A stretch of 64,000 bases of DNA from Hyphomicrobium sp. CS1BSMeth3 (GTDB lineage Bacteria > Pseudomonadota > Alphaproteobacteria > Rhizobiales > Hyphomicrobiaceae), in assembly GCF_900117415.1 (NCBI RefSeq), contig NZ_FPEI01000006.1:1364001-1428000 (forward strand). Direction: 5' to 3'. Made by a program: the position numbers and the translations under genes. This document shows, in pieces, positions 8,486-16,776 of this stretch. The notes under the pieces were generated by a model, which had not been told where the DNA came from, did no database searches, and saw only the letters and a program-made list of their open reading frames with translations. Position 1 is the stretch's first letter. Each line of letters opens with the position of its first letter.

Positions 8486-8920
8486 GCGGTACACCCCTCT
8501 ACGCGCTCTCAGTTAACCCTAAAGTGGTTAACTGGCCGTTAAGGAGCGCACGCCCTTGCCTGCCTCTTCTCTTTCTCGACTGACGAAGGAGATGGAGGGT
8601 TGGACACGGGTCGCACTCCTGGTGCTGCAGGGTGAACGACATCGTCCTCGGCCGAGGGCCAAGGCGTGATGCCTTCGAGAAGGCTCTCCGTGATGAAACG
8701 AGATACAGGACGCGGAGAACGAGCCCTCTCCGTGTAGCGCGCGATTGTGCGAGGCGGTGGGCCGGACGGCGGCTCTTCCGCGGCTTTTGGCTGAATGTAG
8801 GACAACGGCATATTGCTTGTATCAGCGCCGTTTCATGCACAAGCGCTGCATGGCTGCCGCGGGCATAGCACTAGTCGAGAGCCCGGCGGCGCCTCTTCCC
8901 AGCAGCCCGCGGCAACAAAA
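8486..8920. other. 435-bp gap without a convincing gene
   Basis: This is the region upstream of the LysM-M23 gene and downstream of cinA. Near the LysM-M23 start it contains A+T-richer sequence with two GTTAA-type words (8509-8541) that may belong to a promoter. A 90-codon minus-strand frame (8539-8811) is proline-rich, lacks the window's usual third-position GC bias and matches nothing I recognise, so I do not call it. The 3' part holds a repeat described separately at 8853-8914. Confidence 0.5.
8853..8914. repeat. Intergenic inverted repeat, GCCGCGGGCATAGCAC family, copy 1
   Basis: A 62-bp element with inverted arms TGCCGCGGGC (8855-8864) and GCCCGCGGCA (8905-8914). It shares the blocks GCCGCGGGCATAGCAC on the left and CTTCCCAGCAGCCCGCGGC on the right with the element at 25991-26054, while the centre differs. 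It lies just past the end of cinA. Two copies in 64 kb suggest a dispersed repeat. Confidence 0.8.
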
Positions 8921-10192
8921 TCATCTCCGCTCGAAGTCGATGCGCTCGTCGACCTGCAGTCCGAGCAAACGACGACGCAACGCATCGAGCGCGAGCTCGA
9001 TCGCGCCAATGCGCACCCACTCACGCCCGCCGAGCATCCGCGCCGGACGCGCGAGCGCGCCGTTCGGATCGGCAAGCCCGATGCAGATGTTGCCGCCGAG
9101 CTCGAGACGGTCCTCGCCTTCGTCGAGCTCCATGAGCACCGCGAGCGCATGCGAGGCGCCGCTCACTTGACGCAATCCTTGCGCGACCGCGACGGCTGCA
9201 TCTTCCGTGATGCCTGCTGCGGCCAATCCGGTATCGAGACCGACCGAGCTCATGACCTGCGCGACGTCGCGTCCGACAATGCCGCGGCGGAAAACGGCCC
9301 GCGCCGCAAGCTGCGGTGCAATGCGGGCCGCAACACCGCCGCCGGTCACCATCTCGGCTATGGCGAGCGTGTGCCCGCCTGCCGCGAGGCGATCGATGAT
9401 CACGCCTTCGAGGCGCTGGTCGTCCTCGGCAATGACGAAGTTGCCGAGCCGGCGGCGCACCTCGGCCTCGACGGGATCGAGGAGACGTGCGAGCGCGGCC
9501 TCATCATCGGCACGGATCGCGAGCTTCGTTTCGAGTTGCGGATAGTGCGATTGAAAGCCGAGCTTGACGCTGCCGCCATCTTCGAGACCGGGAATGCCGG
9601 CCAGCATTTCATCGGCGCGCGACTCGCCAATGCCGAAGGAGTGAAAGCGCTTGAGACGCGTCACGCCCTTGAGGCCGCTCATGGCAAGGAGGCGCGGAAT
9701 GAGTTGCTCGTCGAGCATCCGCCGCATCTCGCGCGGCACGCCCGGCGTGAAGAAGAAGCGCGCCTTGCCGATGGTCGCCGCAAAGCCGCACGCCGTGCCG
9801 ATCGGATTGTCGATCAGCTCGGCGCCCGCCGGCAGGAGTGCCTGCTTCTTATTGTTCGGCGGCATGATGCGATTGCGCCGGGCATAGAAGCTCTCAATGC
9901 GCGCGAGCCATTCCTCGCTCATCACCAGCTCGACGCCCGCCGCCTTGGCCGCGATCTCCTGCGAGAGATCGTCGACAGTCGGCCCGAGACCGCCATTGAC
10001 GATCACCGCATCGGCGCGCGAGGCGGCGAGGCGGAAGGCCTCCATGAGCGTCTCGCGGTCGTCGCCGACCGTTGTGCCCCAGCGCACGGAGAGCCCGAGC
10101 TCGGTGAGCCGTGCCGAGATGTGGCCGAAGTTGGTGTTGATGGTCTTGCCGGTGAGGATCTCGTCGCCCGTGCAGAGGATTTCGATGATCAT
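8921..10192 (-). CDS. cinA: CinA-family protein: MoCF-like domain plus degenerate PncC domain
   Basis: A 423-aa two-domain CinA. The N-terminal molybdopterin-binding-like (COG1058) domain is intact, with 'CTGDEILTGKTINTN' at residue 7 and 'VNGGLGPTVDDLS' near 65; this domain has ADP-ribose pyrophosphatase activity in characterised CinA proteins. The C-terminal domain, from about 255, corresponds to the NMN deamidase PncC. The expected ESCTGG catalytic motif reads E280-M-V-T-G-G, so the serine is lost, and the later T-G-x-A-G-P-G loop is missing. NMN deamidase activity is therefore doubtful. ATG 10192 is clear. The gene lies 37 bp downstream of the D-2-hydroxyacid dehydrogenase gene in the same direction. 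Confidence 0.88.
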   Translation of the reverse strand: MIIEILCTGDEILTGKTINTNFGHISARLTELGLSVRWGTTVGDDRETLMEAFRLAASRADAVIVNGGLGPTVDDLSQEIAAKAAGVELVMSEEWLARIESFYARRNRIMPPNNKKQALLPAGAELIDNPIGTACGFAATIGKARFFFTPGVPREMRRMLDEQLIPRLLAMSGLKGVTRLKRFHSFGIGESRADEMLAGIPGLEDGGSVKLGFQSHYPQLETKLAIRADDEAALARLLDPVEAEVRRRLGNFVIAEDDQRLEGVIIDRLAAGGHTLAIAEMVTGGGVAARIAPQLAARAVFRRGIVGRDVAQVMSSVGLDTGLAAAGITEDAAVAVAQGLRQVSGASHALAVLMELDEGEDRLELGGNICIGLADPNGALARPARMLGGREWVRIGAIELALDALRRRLLGLQVDERIDFERR

Positions 10193-10229
10193 CCGCGTTT
10201 GCCCCCCAACTCTACGATGTCGATCTGGC

Positions 10230-11183
10230 TCAGCCGGCGATGACGCGCACGGGCTTGCCGGCGAGCCAGGCCTCGATCACTTCGACCATGCCGGGATAGA
10301 AGAGCTGGTAGGTCTCTTCCGTCACATAGCCGATGTGCGGGGTGAGGACCGCGCGCGGCTCCTTCCGGAGCGCGTCGGCCGCCGGCACCGGCTCGACCTC
10401 GTAGACATCGAGTGCCGCGCCGGCAATGCGGCCCGCCGAGAGTGCCGCGGCCAGTGCCGCATTATCGACGAGCGGCGCCCGCGACGTATTCACGAAGAAG
10501 GCCGTCGGCTTCATGAGCGCGATGTCGGCGGCCGTGACAATGCCGCGGCTCCGCGCCGAGAGCACCATGTGCACGGAGATGACGTCCGCCTCGCGGAAGA
10601 GCTGATCCTTCGGAACGCGCGTCGCGCCATGCTCCTTGGCGCGCTCGTCGGTGAGGTTCGGGCTCCAGGCAATGATCTTCATGCCAAAGGCCTGGGCCAT
10701 GCGCGCGACGTGCCCACCGAGCCGGCCGAGACCGACCACGCCGAGCGTGCGGCCCCGCAGATCGCGCCCGACGGTCGTCTGCCAGCGCCCCTCGCGCATG
10801 TTGGCGAACTCGATGTGGAAGTTGCGTGCGAGCGCCACGATGAGACCCATGGTCAGCTCGGCCGTGGCGTGGCCGCCGCTGTCCGTACCGCAGACCTTGA
10901 TGCCGCGCTGGGCCGCGGCCTCCATATCGATCGCGGCATTGCGCATCCCGGCCGTCACGATCAGCTTAAGATTGGGAAGTCCCTCGATGAGCGAGCGCGG
11001 GAAGGGCGTACGTTCGCGCATGCAGCATACGACGTCGAAGCCCTGCAGCTCGCGCCGCGCGGCCTCCTCGCTCGCGAAGGCATAGTCGAAGACCTTGACC
11101 TGATGCGCCGCCTCGAGGCGGGACCAGTCTGCTAATGAATGGGCCACATTCTGGTAGTCGTCCAGGATCGCGATTGCGACCAT
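10230..11183 (-). CDS. D-2-hydroxyacid dehydrogenase family protein
   Basis: A 317-aa NAD(P)-dependent dehydrogenase of the D-isomer-specific 2-hydroxyacid family (phosphoglycerate dehydrogenase, glyoxylate/hydroxypyruvate reductase). The nucleotide-binding loop 'GRTLGVVGLGRLGGHVAR' is near residue 145. The catalytic triad is visible as Arg in 'NTSRAPLVD', Glu in 'ALDVYEVEP' and His in 'LTPHIGYV'. Substrate cannot be assigned: serA would be longer, and glyoxylate/hydroxypyruvate reduction is possible given glycolate oxidase nearby. It heads a minus-strand pair with cinA. The 163-bp region to the divergent reductase gene probably holds both promoters. Confidence 0.9.
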   Translation of the reverse strand: MVAIAILDDYQNVAHSLADWSRLEAAHQVKVFDYAFASEEAARRELQGFDVVCCMRERTPFPRSLIEGLPNLKLIVTAGMRNAAIDMEAAAQRGIKVCGTDSGGHATAELTMGLIVALARNFHIEFANMREGRWQTTVGRDLRGRTLGVVGLGRLGGHVARMAQAFGMKIIAWSPNLTDERAKEHGATRVPKDQLFREADVISVHMVLSARSRGIVTAADIALMKPTAFFVNTSRAPLVDNAALAAALSAGRIAGAALDVYEVEPVPAADALRKEPRAVLTPHIGYVTEETYQLFYPGMVEVIEAWLAGKPVRVIAG

Positions 11184-11346
11184 GCGGTTTTCTCCCGGAA
11201 TTTCTATCTCTGATGGACAGTGCGGAGGGGTGTGGCGGCAACGCCAGCCGACACCGCCGGTCGCCCATCATTCCCCGGCGCACGTACCGAGCGCAAGCGC
11301 CGCGATGTGATAGAAGACGCAGACCAGCCACGCCGCCTCCGAGCCC

Positions 11347-11889
11347 ATGCCGACCTGCCACGTCTATATCGCCGCCAGCCTGGACGGCTTCATCGCCCGC
11401 CCGGACGGGGACATCGAATGGCTGCACCAGTGGCCCGATGCCGGGCACGACTACGGCTACAGCGCCTTCATGCGCTCCGTCGATGGCATGATCATCGGCC
11501 GCGGCACCTTCGAGAAGGTTCTGGCCTTCGGCCGGTGGCCCTACGACAAGCCCGTAGTGGTCCTGAGCCGGACGCTCGATCCAGATGCCATCCCGCCCGA
11601 CCGCGCCGACCGTGTGCGGATCGTCAATCTCGCGCCGGAGGATTTGCTGGAGAGGCTCGCGGCAGACGGCTGGAACCGTGCCTATGTCGACGGCGGGCGC
11701 CTCATACAGTCCTTTCTGCGTGCCGGCCTCATCGCGGACATAACGATCACGCACATCCCGATCCTGCTCGGGGCGGGGCGCCCGCTCTTCGGCGCCCTTC
11801 CGCAGGATGTGGGCCTCACGCACATCGAGACGACGTCCTATCCCTCGGGCTTCGTGCAATCGCACTATGTTGTCGGGCGCATGGGCTGA
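11347..11889 (+). CDS. RibD C-terminal / dihydrofolate-reductase-like protein
   Basis: A 180-aa protein of the RibD_C/DHFR-like fold. It shows 'VYIAASLDGFIARPDGDIEW' at residues 5-24, 'MIIGRGTFEKVLAFGRWPY', 'KPVVVLSRTL', 'AYVDGGRLIQSFLRAGLI' and 'IPILLGAGRPLFG', all standard for this family of NADPH-dependent reductases. Members are common, often stand-alone, and rarely have known substrates. True folate or riboflavin reduction should not be assumed. It is followed 58 bp later by the metallopeptidase gene on the same strand. Confidence 0.9.
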   Translation: MPTCHVYIAASLDGFIARPDGDIEWLHQWPDAGHDYGYSAFMRSVDGMIIGRGTFEKVLAFGRWPYDKPVVVLSRTLDPDAIPPDRADRVRIVNLAPEDLLERLAADGWNRAYVDGGRLIQSFLRAGLIADITITHIPILLGAGRPLFGALPQDVGLTHIETTSYPSGFVQSHYVVGRMG

Positions 11890-11947
11890 ACGGGCAGCCG
11901 CGAGCCATGCATGATATGCTGTAACCACCCGCATTGAGGAGCCCCGA

Positions 11948-12634
11948 TTGACCCTCGCCCTGATCGTCCTCGCCCTTGCTTTCGGCCTCGCTTTCCTGCC
12001 GCAACTGTGGATCAGGGGCGTCATCGCACGCCATTCCGACGAGCGGGCCGACATCGCGGGCACCGGCGGCGAGTTCGCACGTCACGTACTCGATGGCATG
12101 GGCCTGCACCATGTCGTCGTCGAGGAAACTCAGAGCGGCGACCATTATGACCCCGATGCCAAGGCCGTGCGCCTCCTGCCCCAGCATTTCGGGAAGCGCT
12201 CGCTCGCGGCGATCGTGATCGCGGCCCACGAGGTTGGCCACGCCATGCAGGATGCCACGGCCTACGGGCCGCTCATCGCGCGCACGCGCATGGCGCGGCA
12301 GGCGCAGAAGGTCGAGAAGGTCGGCTCGGTCATCATGCTCGCCGCGCCTGTCATGATGATCCTCTCGAAGTCACCGCACATCATGTTCATGCAGTTGGCC
12401 ATCGGCGTGCTCATCCTGGGCTCGACGATCTTCATGCACGCCGTGACGCTGCCCGTCGAGTTCGACGCGAGCTTCCGCCGCGCGCTCCCTCTGCTCAAGA
12501 CCGGCAACTACATTTCGAACAGGGATATGCGCTCGGCCCGCCAGCTCTTGCGCGCGGCCGCCTTCACGTACGTCGCCGCGGCCGCCGTCAGCCTGCTCGA
12601 CGTCATGCGCTGGTTCAGGGTGCTGCGGTTTTAG
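11948..12634 (+). CDS. Membrane zinc metallopeptidase, YugP/Zn_peptidase_2 family
   Basis: A 228-aa membrane protease-like protein of the neutral zinc metallopeptidase family (YugP). It has an N-terminal transmembrane helix (residues 2-22), the zinc motif '[12 protein letters not shown]' near residue 92 (HExxH), a second hydrophobic stretch near 127-165, the conserved '[12 protein letters not shown]' and a C-terminal amphipathic region. Start is a TTG at 11948 preceded by GAGGAG. The gene runs 4 bp into the convergent YcgN gene. The role is not established for the family; quality control in the membrane is a guess. Confidence 0.88.
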   Translation: MTLALIVLALAFGLAFLPQLWIRGVIARHSDERADIAGTGGEFARHVLDGMGLHHVVVEETQSGDHYDPDAKAVRLLPQHFGKRSLAAIVIAAHEVGHAMQDATAYGPLIARTRMARQAQKVEKVGSVIMLAAPVMMILSKSPHIMFMQLAIGVLILGSTIFMHAVTLPVEFDASFRRALPLLKTGNYISNRDMRSARQLLRAAAFTYVAAAAVSLLDVMRWFRVLRF

Positions 12635-13146
12635 GCGCTGGCCTTTGCCCGCCGCTTGCGCGGTGCGGGCGCCGGCTTGGCCGGCACGGGGTCATCCACG
12701 AAGTCGTCGATGATGTAGTGCGGGATCCAGCCCGGCTTGATGCCGACCTCGCTGCGGGCGAGCTTCTTCACCGAGATGCCGGCCTGGTGCACGGTATCCG
12801 GCGAACCGGAGACGAGCGGGTGCCACCAGAGCAGATCTTTTCCCTCCTCGACCCGGCGGTAGGCACAGGTCGGCGGCAGCCAGCCGAGTGTGCGCACCTT
12901 GTCGGGCGTGATCGAGATGCAATCGGGCATCTTCTCGTGCCGGGCGGCGTAGTCGCGGCACCGGCAGGTCTTGAGGTCGAGCAAGCCGCAGGCGAGGCGC
13001 GTGAGGTAGATCTCGCTCGTATCCTCGTCCTCGAGCTTGACGAGGCAGCAGCGCCCGCAGCCGTCGCACAGCCGCTCCCACTCGCTCTGCGACATCTCGT
13101 CGAGAGTCTTGGTGCGCCAGAAGGGCTGGGGCTGTCGGGAAGGCAC
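12631..13146 (-). CDS. YcgN-family (UPF0260) cysteine cluster protein
   Basis: A 171-aa protein with the UPF0260/YcgN signature. It has '[17 protein letters not shown]' at residues 18-34, 'TRLACGLLD...[10 protein letters not shown]' and '[23 protein letters not shown]'. The Cys-rich pattern suggests a bound metal or iron-sulfur cluster, but no function is proven for the family. A basic Pro/Ala/Lys tail ends the protein. It is convergent with the zinc peptidase gene, overlapping by 4 bp. Confidence 0.92.
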   Translation of the reverse strand: MPSRQPQPFWRTKTLDEMSQSEWERLCDGCGRCCLVKLEDEDTSEIYLTRLACGLLDLKTCRCRDYAARHEKMPDCISITPDKVRTLGWLPPTCAYRRVEEGKDLLWWHPLVSGSPDTVHQAGISVKKLARSEVGIKPGWIPHYIIDDFVDDPVPAKPAPAPRKRRAKASA

Positions 13147-13294
13147 GCGGAGCTCCTGAATCGGTTACTGTACGACTATCATATTTGCCGGGCTTGATCG
13201 ATTCAGCATATCAACGCCAGAATCGGGCCGAATGTTCAAGGTTTGAGCGGCGCCCGGCCGGTATCCGGGCACGCGGGTCATCTTGGGGGTTGCG

Positions 13295-15589
13295 TTGAGC
13301 GACTGGCTCAGCAGGCAGTGGAAGGGGCGGCGGGGCCGCATCGACTGGCTGCGTCTCGACAGTTGGATCGACTCGAGCCTCTCGAATACCTGGGAATCCT
13401 TCCAGGATCGCTGGAACGCCGCGTCGAGCTTCTTCGCGCGTTTCCGCCTCTATGGATGGCGCAAGGTCGCCAATGAGCTGATGTCGGAGGGACTGACGCT
13501 CGCCTGCGGCGGCTTCGTCCTCATGTACGCGCTCGCCATTCCCGCCTTCGAGGAAATGGACGAGGGCAAGATCTTCTCGACGGGCCGCTACAGTGTGAAG
13601 TTCCTCGATCGCGAGGGGCGCGAGATCGGCCAGCGCGGCATCCTGCATAACGACGCCGTGCCGCTCGAGGAAATCCCCGACTACATGATCAAGGCGACCC
13701 TCGCCACCGAGGACCGGCGCTTCTTCGAGCATTTCGGCATCGACTTCCTCGGCACGGCGCGCGCCTTTATGGAGAACGTCAGGGCGGGCGAAACCGTGCA
13801 GGGTGGCTCGACGCTCACCCAGCAGCTCGCCAAGAACCTCTTTCTCTCCTTCGAGCGCTCTTTCGACCGCAAGCTCAAGGAGCTCTTTCTCGCCTTCTGG
13901 CTCGAAGCGCGCTTCTCCAAGCGGGACATCCTGAAGCTCTACTTCGACCGCGCCTACATGGGCGGCGGCGCGTTCGGCGTGGAAGCTGCATCCCATTTCT
14001 ACTTCGGCAAGTCCGTCCGCGAGGTCACGCTCGCCGAGGCTGCCATGCTGGCCGGCCTCTTCAAGGCGCCGACGAAGTTCGCCCCCCATATCGATCTTCC
14101 GGCGTCGCGCGCCCGCGCCAACGTCGTGCTGACGAACCTCGTCGATGCCGGGTTCATGACAGCCGGGCAGGTGCACGGCGCGCGCCTCAATCCCGCCCGC
14201 CCGATCGAGACGCGCGCGACCTACAGCCCCGACTGGTATCTGGACTGGGCTTTCGAGGAGATCCAGCGCGTCGCCGAAGGACGCGGCCATTTCGTGCTGA
14301 CCGCGCGCACGACCATCGACGTCGGCCTCCAGCAGGCCGCCGACCAGGCCCTCGTCTCGACCATCCAGCAGCACGGCCGGGGGCGCAACGCCACCTCCGG
14401 CGCCCTCGTCGCCATGGACCCGGACGGCGCCGTGCGCGCGCTCGTCGGCGGCATTGACTACGGCGAGAGCCAGTTCAACCGTGCGAGCGCCGCCCGCCGC
14501 CAGCCCGGCTCGTCCTTCAAGCTCTACGTCTACGCAAATGCCATCGAGCACGGCAATCTCACAGCAACCTCGATCGTGCGCGATGCCTCCCCGGGCTGCG
14601 GCAACTGGGCGCCCAAGAACTACGACGGCGGCTCAGGCAGCGGCGCCCGCATCACCATGACGAGCGCCTTTGCCCGCTCGCTCAACACGACCGCGGTCGA
14701 TCTCTCCTTCCGCTACGAGCGCGACAACGTCATCGAGATGACGCGCCGTCTTGGCGTGCAGGGCATCAAGAAGACCTGCTCCATGGCGCTCGGCGACCAG
14801 GGCATCACGCCGCTCGAGCACACCGCCGCCTATGCCCACTTCGCCAATAAGGGCAAGGCGGTGAAGCCCTATGCCATCCTCGAGATCATGAACTCGCGCG
14901 GCGATGTCATCTATTCGCGCGAGAAGGACGAGCCGCCGCCCCAGCAGGTGCTCGACATGCGCGTCGTCGAGAACATGAACCGCATGATGCACGCGGTCGT
15001 CACCGAGGGCACGGGCCGACGCGCCTTGCTCGACAACGCGCACGCCGTCGGCAAGACCGGAACGAGCTCCAGCTATCGCGATGCCTGGTTCATCGGCTTC
15101 ACGGGGCAGTACGTGACGGGCGTGTGGATCGGCAATGACGACTTCCGGCCGATGCGCGACGTGACCGGCGGCAATCTGCCGGCCACGGCGTGGCACAGCT
15201 TCATGGCCATCGCGACCAGCAATCCCGACATCCCGACGATCGCCGGGCTCGAGCCCCATCCTGCCCAGATCCAGGAGCGGAACCGTCTCGCCGCACTCCG
15301 GCAGCTCGAACCGCAGACCGGCGCAGCCGCCGCACCGGCGGAGACCACGACCGCACGCAGCTCCATGTCGGATCGCACGCGCCGGACCCTCCGCCAGCTC
15401 GGCGAGGACATGCGCCTCGCCGCCGACCGACCGGACGGCATCGGCGCCACGCAGCCTGCCGGCTCCACACCGGCGGGAAGTCCAAAATCTCCGGCTACAC
15501 CCGGCCGACGCGCCGAGCCCGCCGCGCCTGCTGAGCGCATGTTCGAGCCGGCCAGCGCCGTGCGCCCATCACCTGCCCGCGAGCGCTGA
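13295..15589 (+). CDS. Class A penicillin-binding protein (transglycosylase/transpeptidase, PBP1A-type)
   Basis: A bifunctional peptidoglycan synthase of 764 aa. After a cytoplasmic segment and one transmembrane helix (about 64-86) comes the GT51 transglycosylase domain, with catalytic Glu139 in 'ATEDRRFFEH' and 'GGSTLTQQLAKNLFL'. The transpeptidase domain has Ser406-x-x-Lys409 ('QPGSSFK'), Ser462-x-Asn ('SLN') and Lys587-Thr-Gly ('KTGTSSSYRDAWF'). A Pro/Ala-rich C-terminal tail of about 90 residues is typical of alphaproteobacteria. Start: TTG 13295 with GGGGG 5 nt upstream; TTG 13283 is an alternative. Two DUF1214/DUF1254 genes follow closely in the same direction. Confidence 0.95.
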   Translation: MSDWLSRQWKGRRGRIDWLRLDSWIDSSLSNTWESFQDRWNAASSFFARFRLYGWRKVANELMSEGLTLACGGFVLMYALAIPAFEEMDEGKIFSTGRYSVKFLDREGREIGQRGILHNDAVPLEEIPDYMIKATLATEDRRFFEHFGIDFLGTARAFMENVRAGETVQGGSTLTQQLAKNLFLSFERSFDRKLKELFLAFWLEARFSKRDILKLYFDRAYMGGGAFGVEAASHFYFGKSVREVTLAEAAMLAGLFKAPTKFAPHIDLPASRARANVVLTNLVDAGFMTAGQVHGARLNPARPIETRATYSPDWYLDWAFEEIQRVAEGRGHFVLTARTTIDVGLQQAADQALVSTIQQHGRGRNATSGALVAMDPDGAVRALVGGIDYGESQFNRASAARRQPGSSFKLYVYANAIEHGNLTATSIVRDASPGCGNWAPKNYDGGSGSGARITMTSAFARSLNTTAVDLSFRYERDNVIEMTRRLGVQGIKKTCSMALGDQGITPLEHTAAYAHFANKGKAVKPYAILEIMNSRGDVIYSREKDEPPPQQVLDMRVVENMNRMMHAVVTEGTGRRALLDNAHAVGKTGTSSSYRDAWFIGFTGQYVTGVWIGNDDFRPMRDVTGGNLPATAWHSFMAIATSNPDIPTIAGLEPHPAQIQERNRLAALRQLEPQTGAAAAPAETTTARSSMSDRTRRTLRQLGEDMRLAADRPDGIGATQPAGSTPAGSPKSPATPGRRAEPAAPAERMFEPASAVRPSPARER

Positions 15590-15599
15590 GGCATCGCTC

Positions 15600-16181
15600 A
15601 TGCTCAATATGCTGCTCTTCCTTCTGATCGCGGTCGGCGGCGGGCTCAGCGCCACCTGGATCATGATCGAGCGCGGATCGGCCCTGACGACGGAGATCAA
15701 CGGTCCCTGGACGCACTGGACGGCAGCAGGCCGTCTCGATGCCGATCCCTACACGCGCGCGCACTTCGCACGCCACGCCCTGCTGCCGGTCTCGACAGCG
15801 CTTATCGGCAGCTATCAGGCGACGCTGGACAGCGAGGGTAGGCCGCTGCACTCGTCCTGCGAGTACGTGCTCGAAGGGCCGGAGCCGTCACGCGGCTGGT
15901 GGAGCCTTGCGGTGTTCGATGCCGGCGGCAAGCTCATTCGCAATGATGCGGGACGCCACTCGTTCAGCTCCGATACGGCCATGCGCGCACCATCAGGCCG
16001 CGTCGCCATTCACCTGGCCCGCTCGGCGCGGCCGGGCAACTGGCTGCCGACGGGTGGCGCCGGCCGCCTGGTCCTCGTCCTGCAGGTCGAGGATCCGCAC
16101 GATGCGGCCATGGGCGGCGCCGCCAACTCAGGCGACGAGCCGAATGTGCAGCTCCCAAGCGTGCGGAGGATCGCATGCTGA
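15600..16181 (+). CDS. DUF1214-domain membrane-anchored protein
   Basis: A 193-aa protein with an N-terminal transmembrane segment (3-22) and a DUF1214-like beta domain. The best-preserved block is 'GWWSLAVFDAGGKLIRND', followed by 'NWLPTGGAGRLVLVLQVEDP', matching the W-S-L-(A/T)-x-Y/F-D pattern of that domain. It lies 10 bp after the PBP gene and overlaps the next gene by 7 bp (ATGCTGA), so the three form one transcription unit. Such short DUF1214/DUF1254 pairs are common in alphaproteobacteria; the biochemical function is unknown and an envelope role is inferred from context. Confidence 0.82.
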   Translation: MLNMLLFLLIAVGGGLSATWIMIERGSALTTEINGPWTHWTAAGRLDADPYTRAHFARHALLPVSTALIGSYQATLDSEGRPLHSSCEYVLEGPEPSRGWWSLAVFDAGGKLIRNDAGRHSFSSDTAMRAPSGRVAIHLARSARPGNWLPTGGAGRLVLVLQVEDPHDAAMGGAANSGDEPNVQLPSVRRIAC

Positions 16182-16774
16182 AGCCCAGCCAGCCCCGCCC
16201 CGCCAAGCGCTGGCTCCCGCGGCTGAGCCTTCACGTGCTCCTCGTGGCGCTCGTCACGGGCGGCATCGTGCATATCACGTCCACGCTCGCGATCCCCTAT
16301 ATGGGCGCCTCCACGGCCTTTGATCGCGTGAGCGCAGGTCTGACGCTCAACGCCATGCGCGTCCTGCCGCCAGCCGCCCCGGGCAGCGAGCTGCTGCCCT
16401 TCAGCGATCCCGTGCATCAGCTCGCGATCTGCCCCTTCGACCTCAATGACGGGCTGCTGACCGTGACGGCGACGCTCCCCGATCCTGGCTGGAGCCTCGC
16501 GATCTATACGCAGCATGGGGACAACTTCTATGCCGTGGCCGCCGCGGGCCTCCGCCAGCCCGATGTGACGCTCGTGCTCGAGCCGTCGCGGGCGACGTTG
16601 CTCAATCTCTTCGGCATCGGCACGGCGCCGAACTTCGATCCTTCGCGCATTCAGGCGCCGGAGCATCGCGGCCTCGTCGTCGTGCGCGCCCCGCGGCACG
16701 GCCAGGCTTTCGAGGAGCGCACGGCCGCCATGCTGGCGCGCGCGCGCTGCACGAGCGGCCCGGCATCCGGCTGA
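16175..16774 (+). CDS. DUF1254-domain membrane-anchored protein
   Basis: A 199-aa partner of the preceding DUF1214 protein. It has one N-terminal transmembrane helix (about 19-42) and a periplasmic DUF1254-like domain with 'HITSTLAIPYMGASTAFDR' and 'FSDPVHQLAICPFDLNDG', plus 'GWSLAIYTQHGDNFYAV'. The ATG at 16175 lies inside the previous stop codon region, a classic translational coupling. In larger bacterial proteins DUF1254 and DUF1214 are fused, so a physical complex of the two products is likely. Function is unknown. It is convergent with the alpha/beta-hydrolase gene 2 bp away. Confidence 0.82.
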   Translation: MLKPSQPRPAKRWLPRLSLHVLLVALVTGGIVHITSTLAIPYMGASTAFDRVSAGLTLNAMRVLPPAAPGSELLPFSDPVHQLAICPFDLNDGLLTVTATLPDPGWSLAIYTQHGDNFYAVAAAGLRQPDVTLVLEPSRATLLNLFGIGTAPNFDPSRIQAPEHRGLVVVRAPRHGQAFEERTAAMLARARCTSGPASG

Positions 16775-16776
16775 AG

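Noticed and set aside
8539-8811. A 90-codon proline-rich minus-strand frame upstream of the LysM-M23 gene
   Set aside because: Third codon positions lack the GC bias of real genes here, no ribosome site stands out, and no family is recognised. It could be real but cannot be supported.
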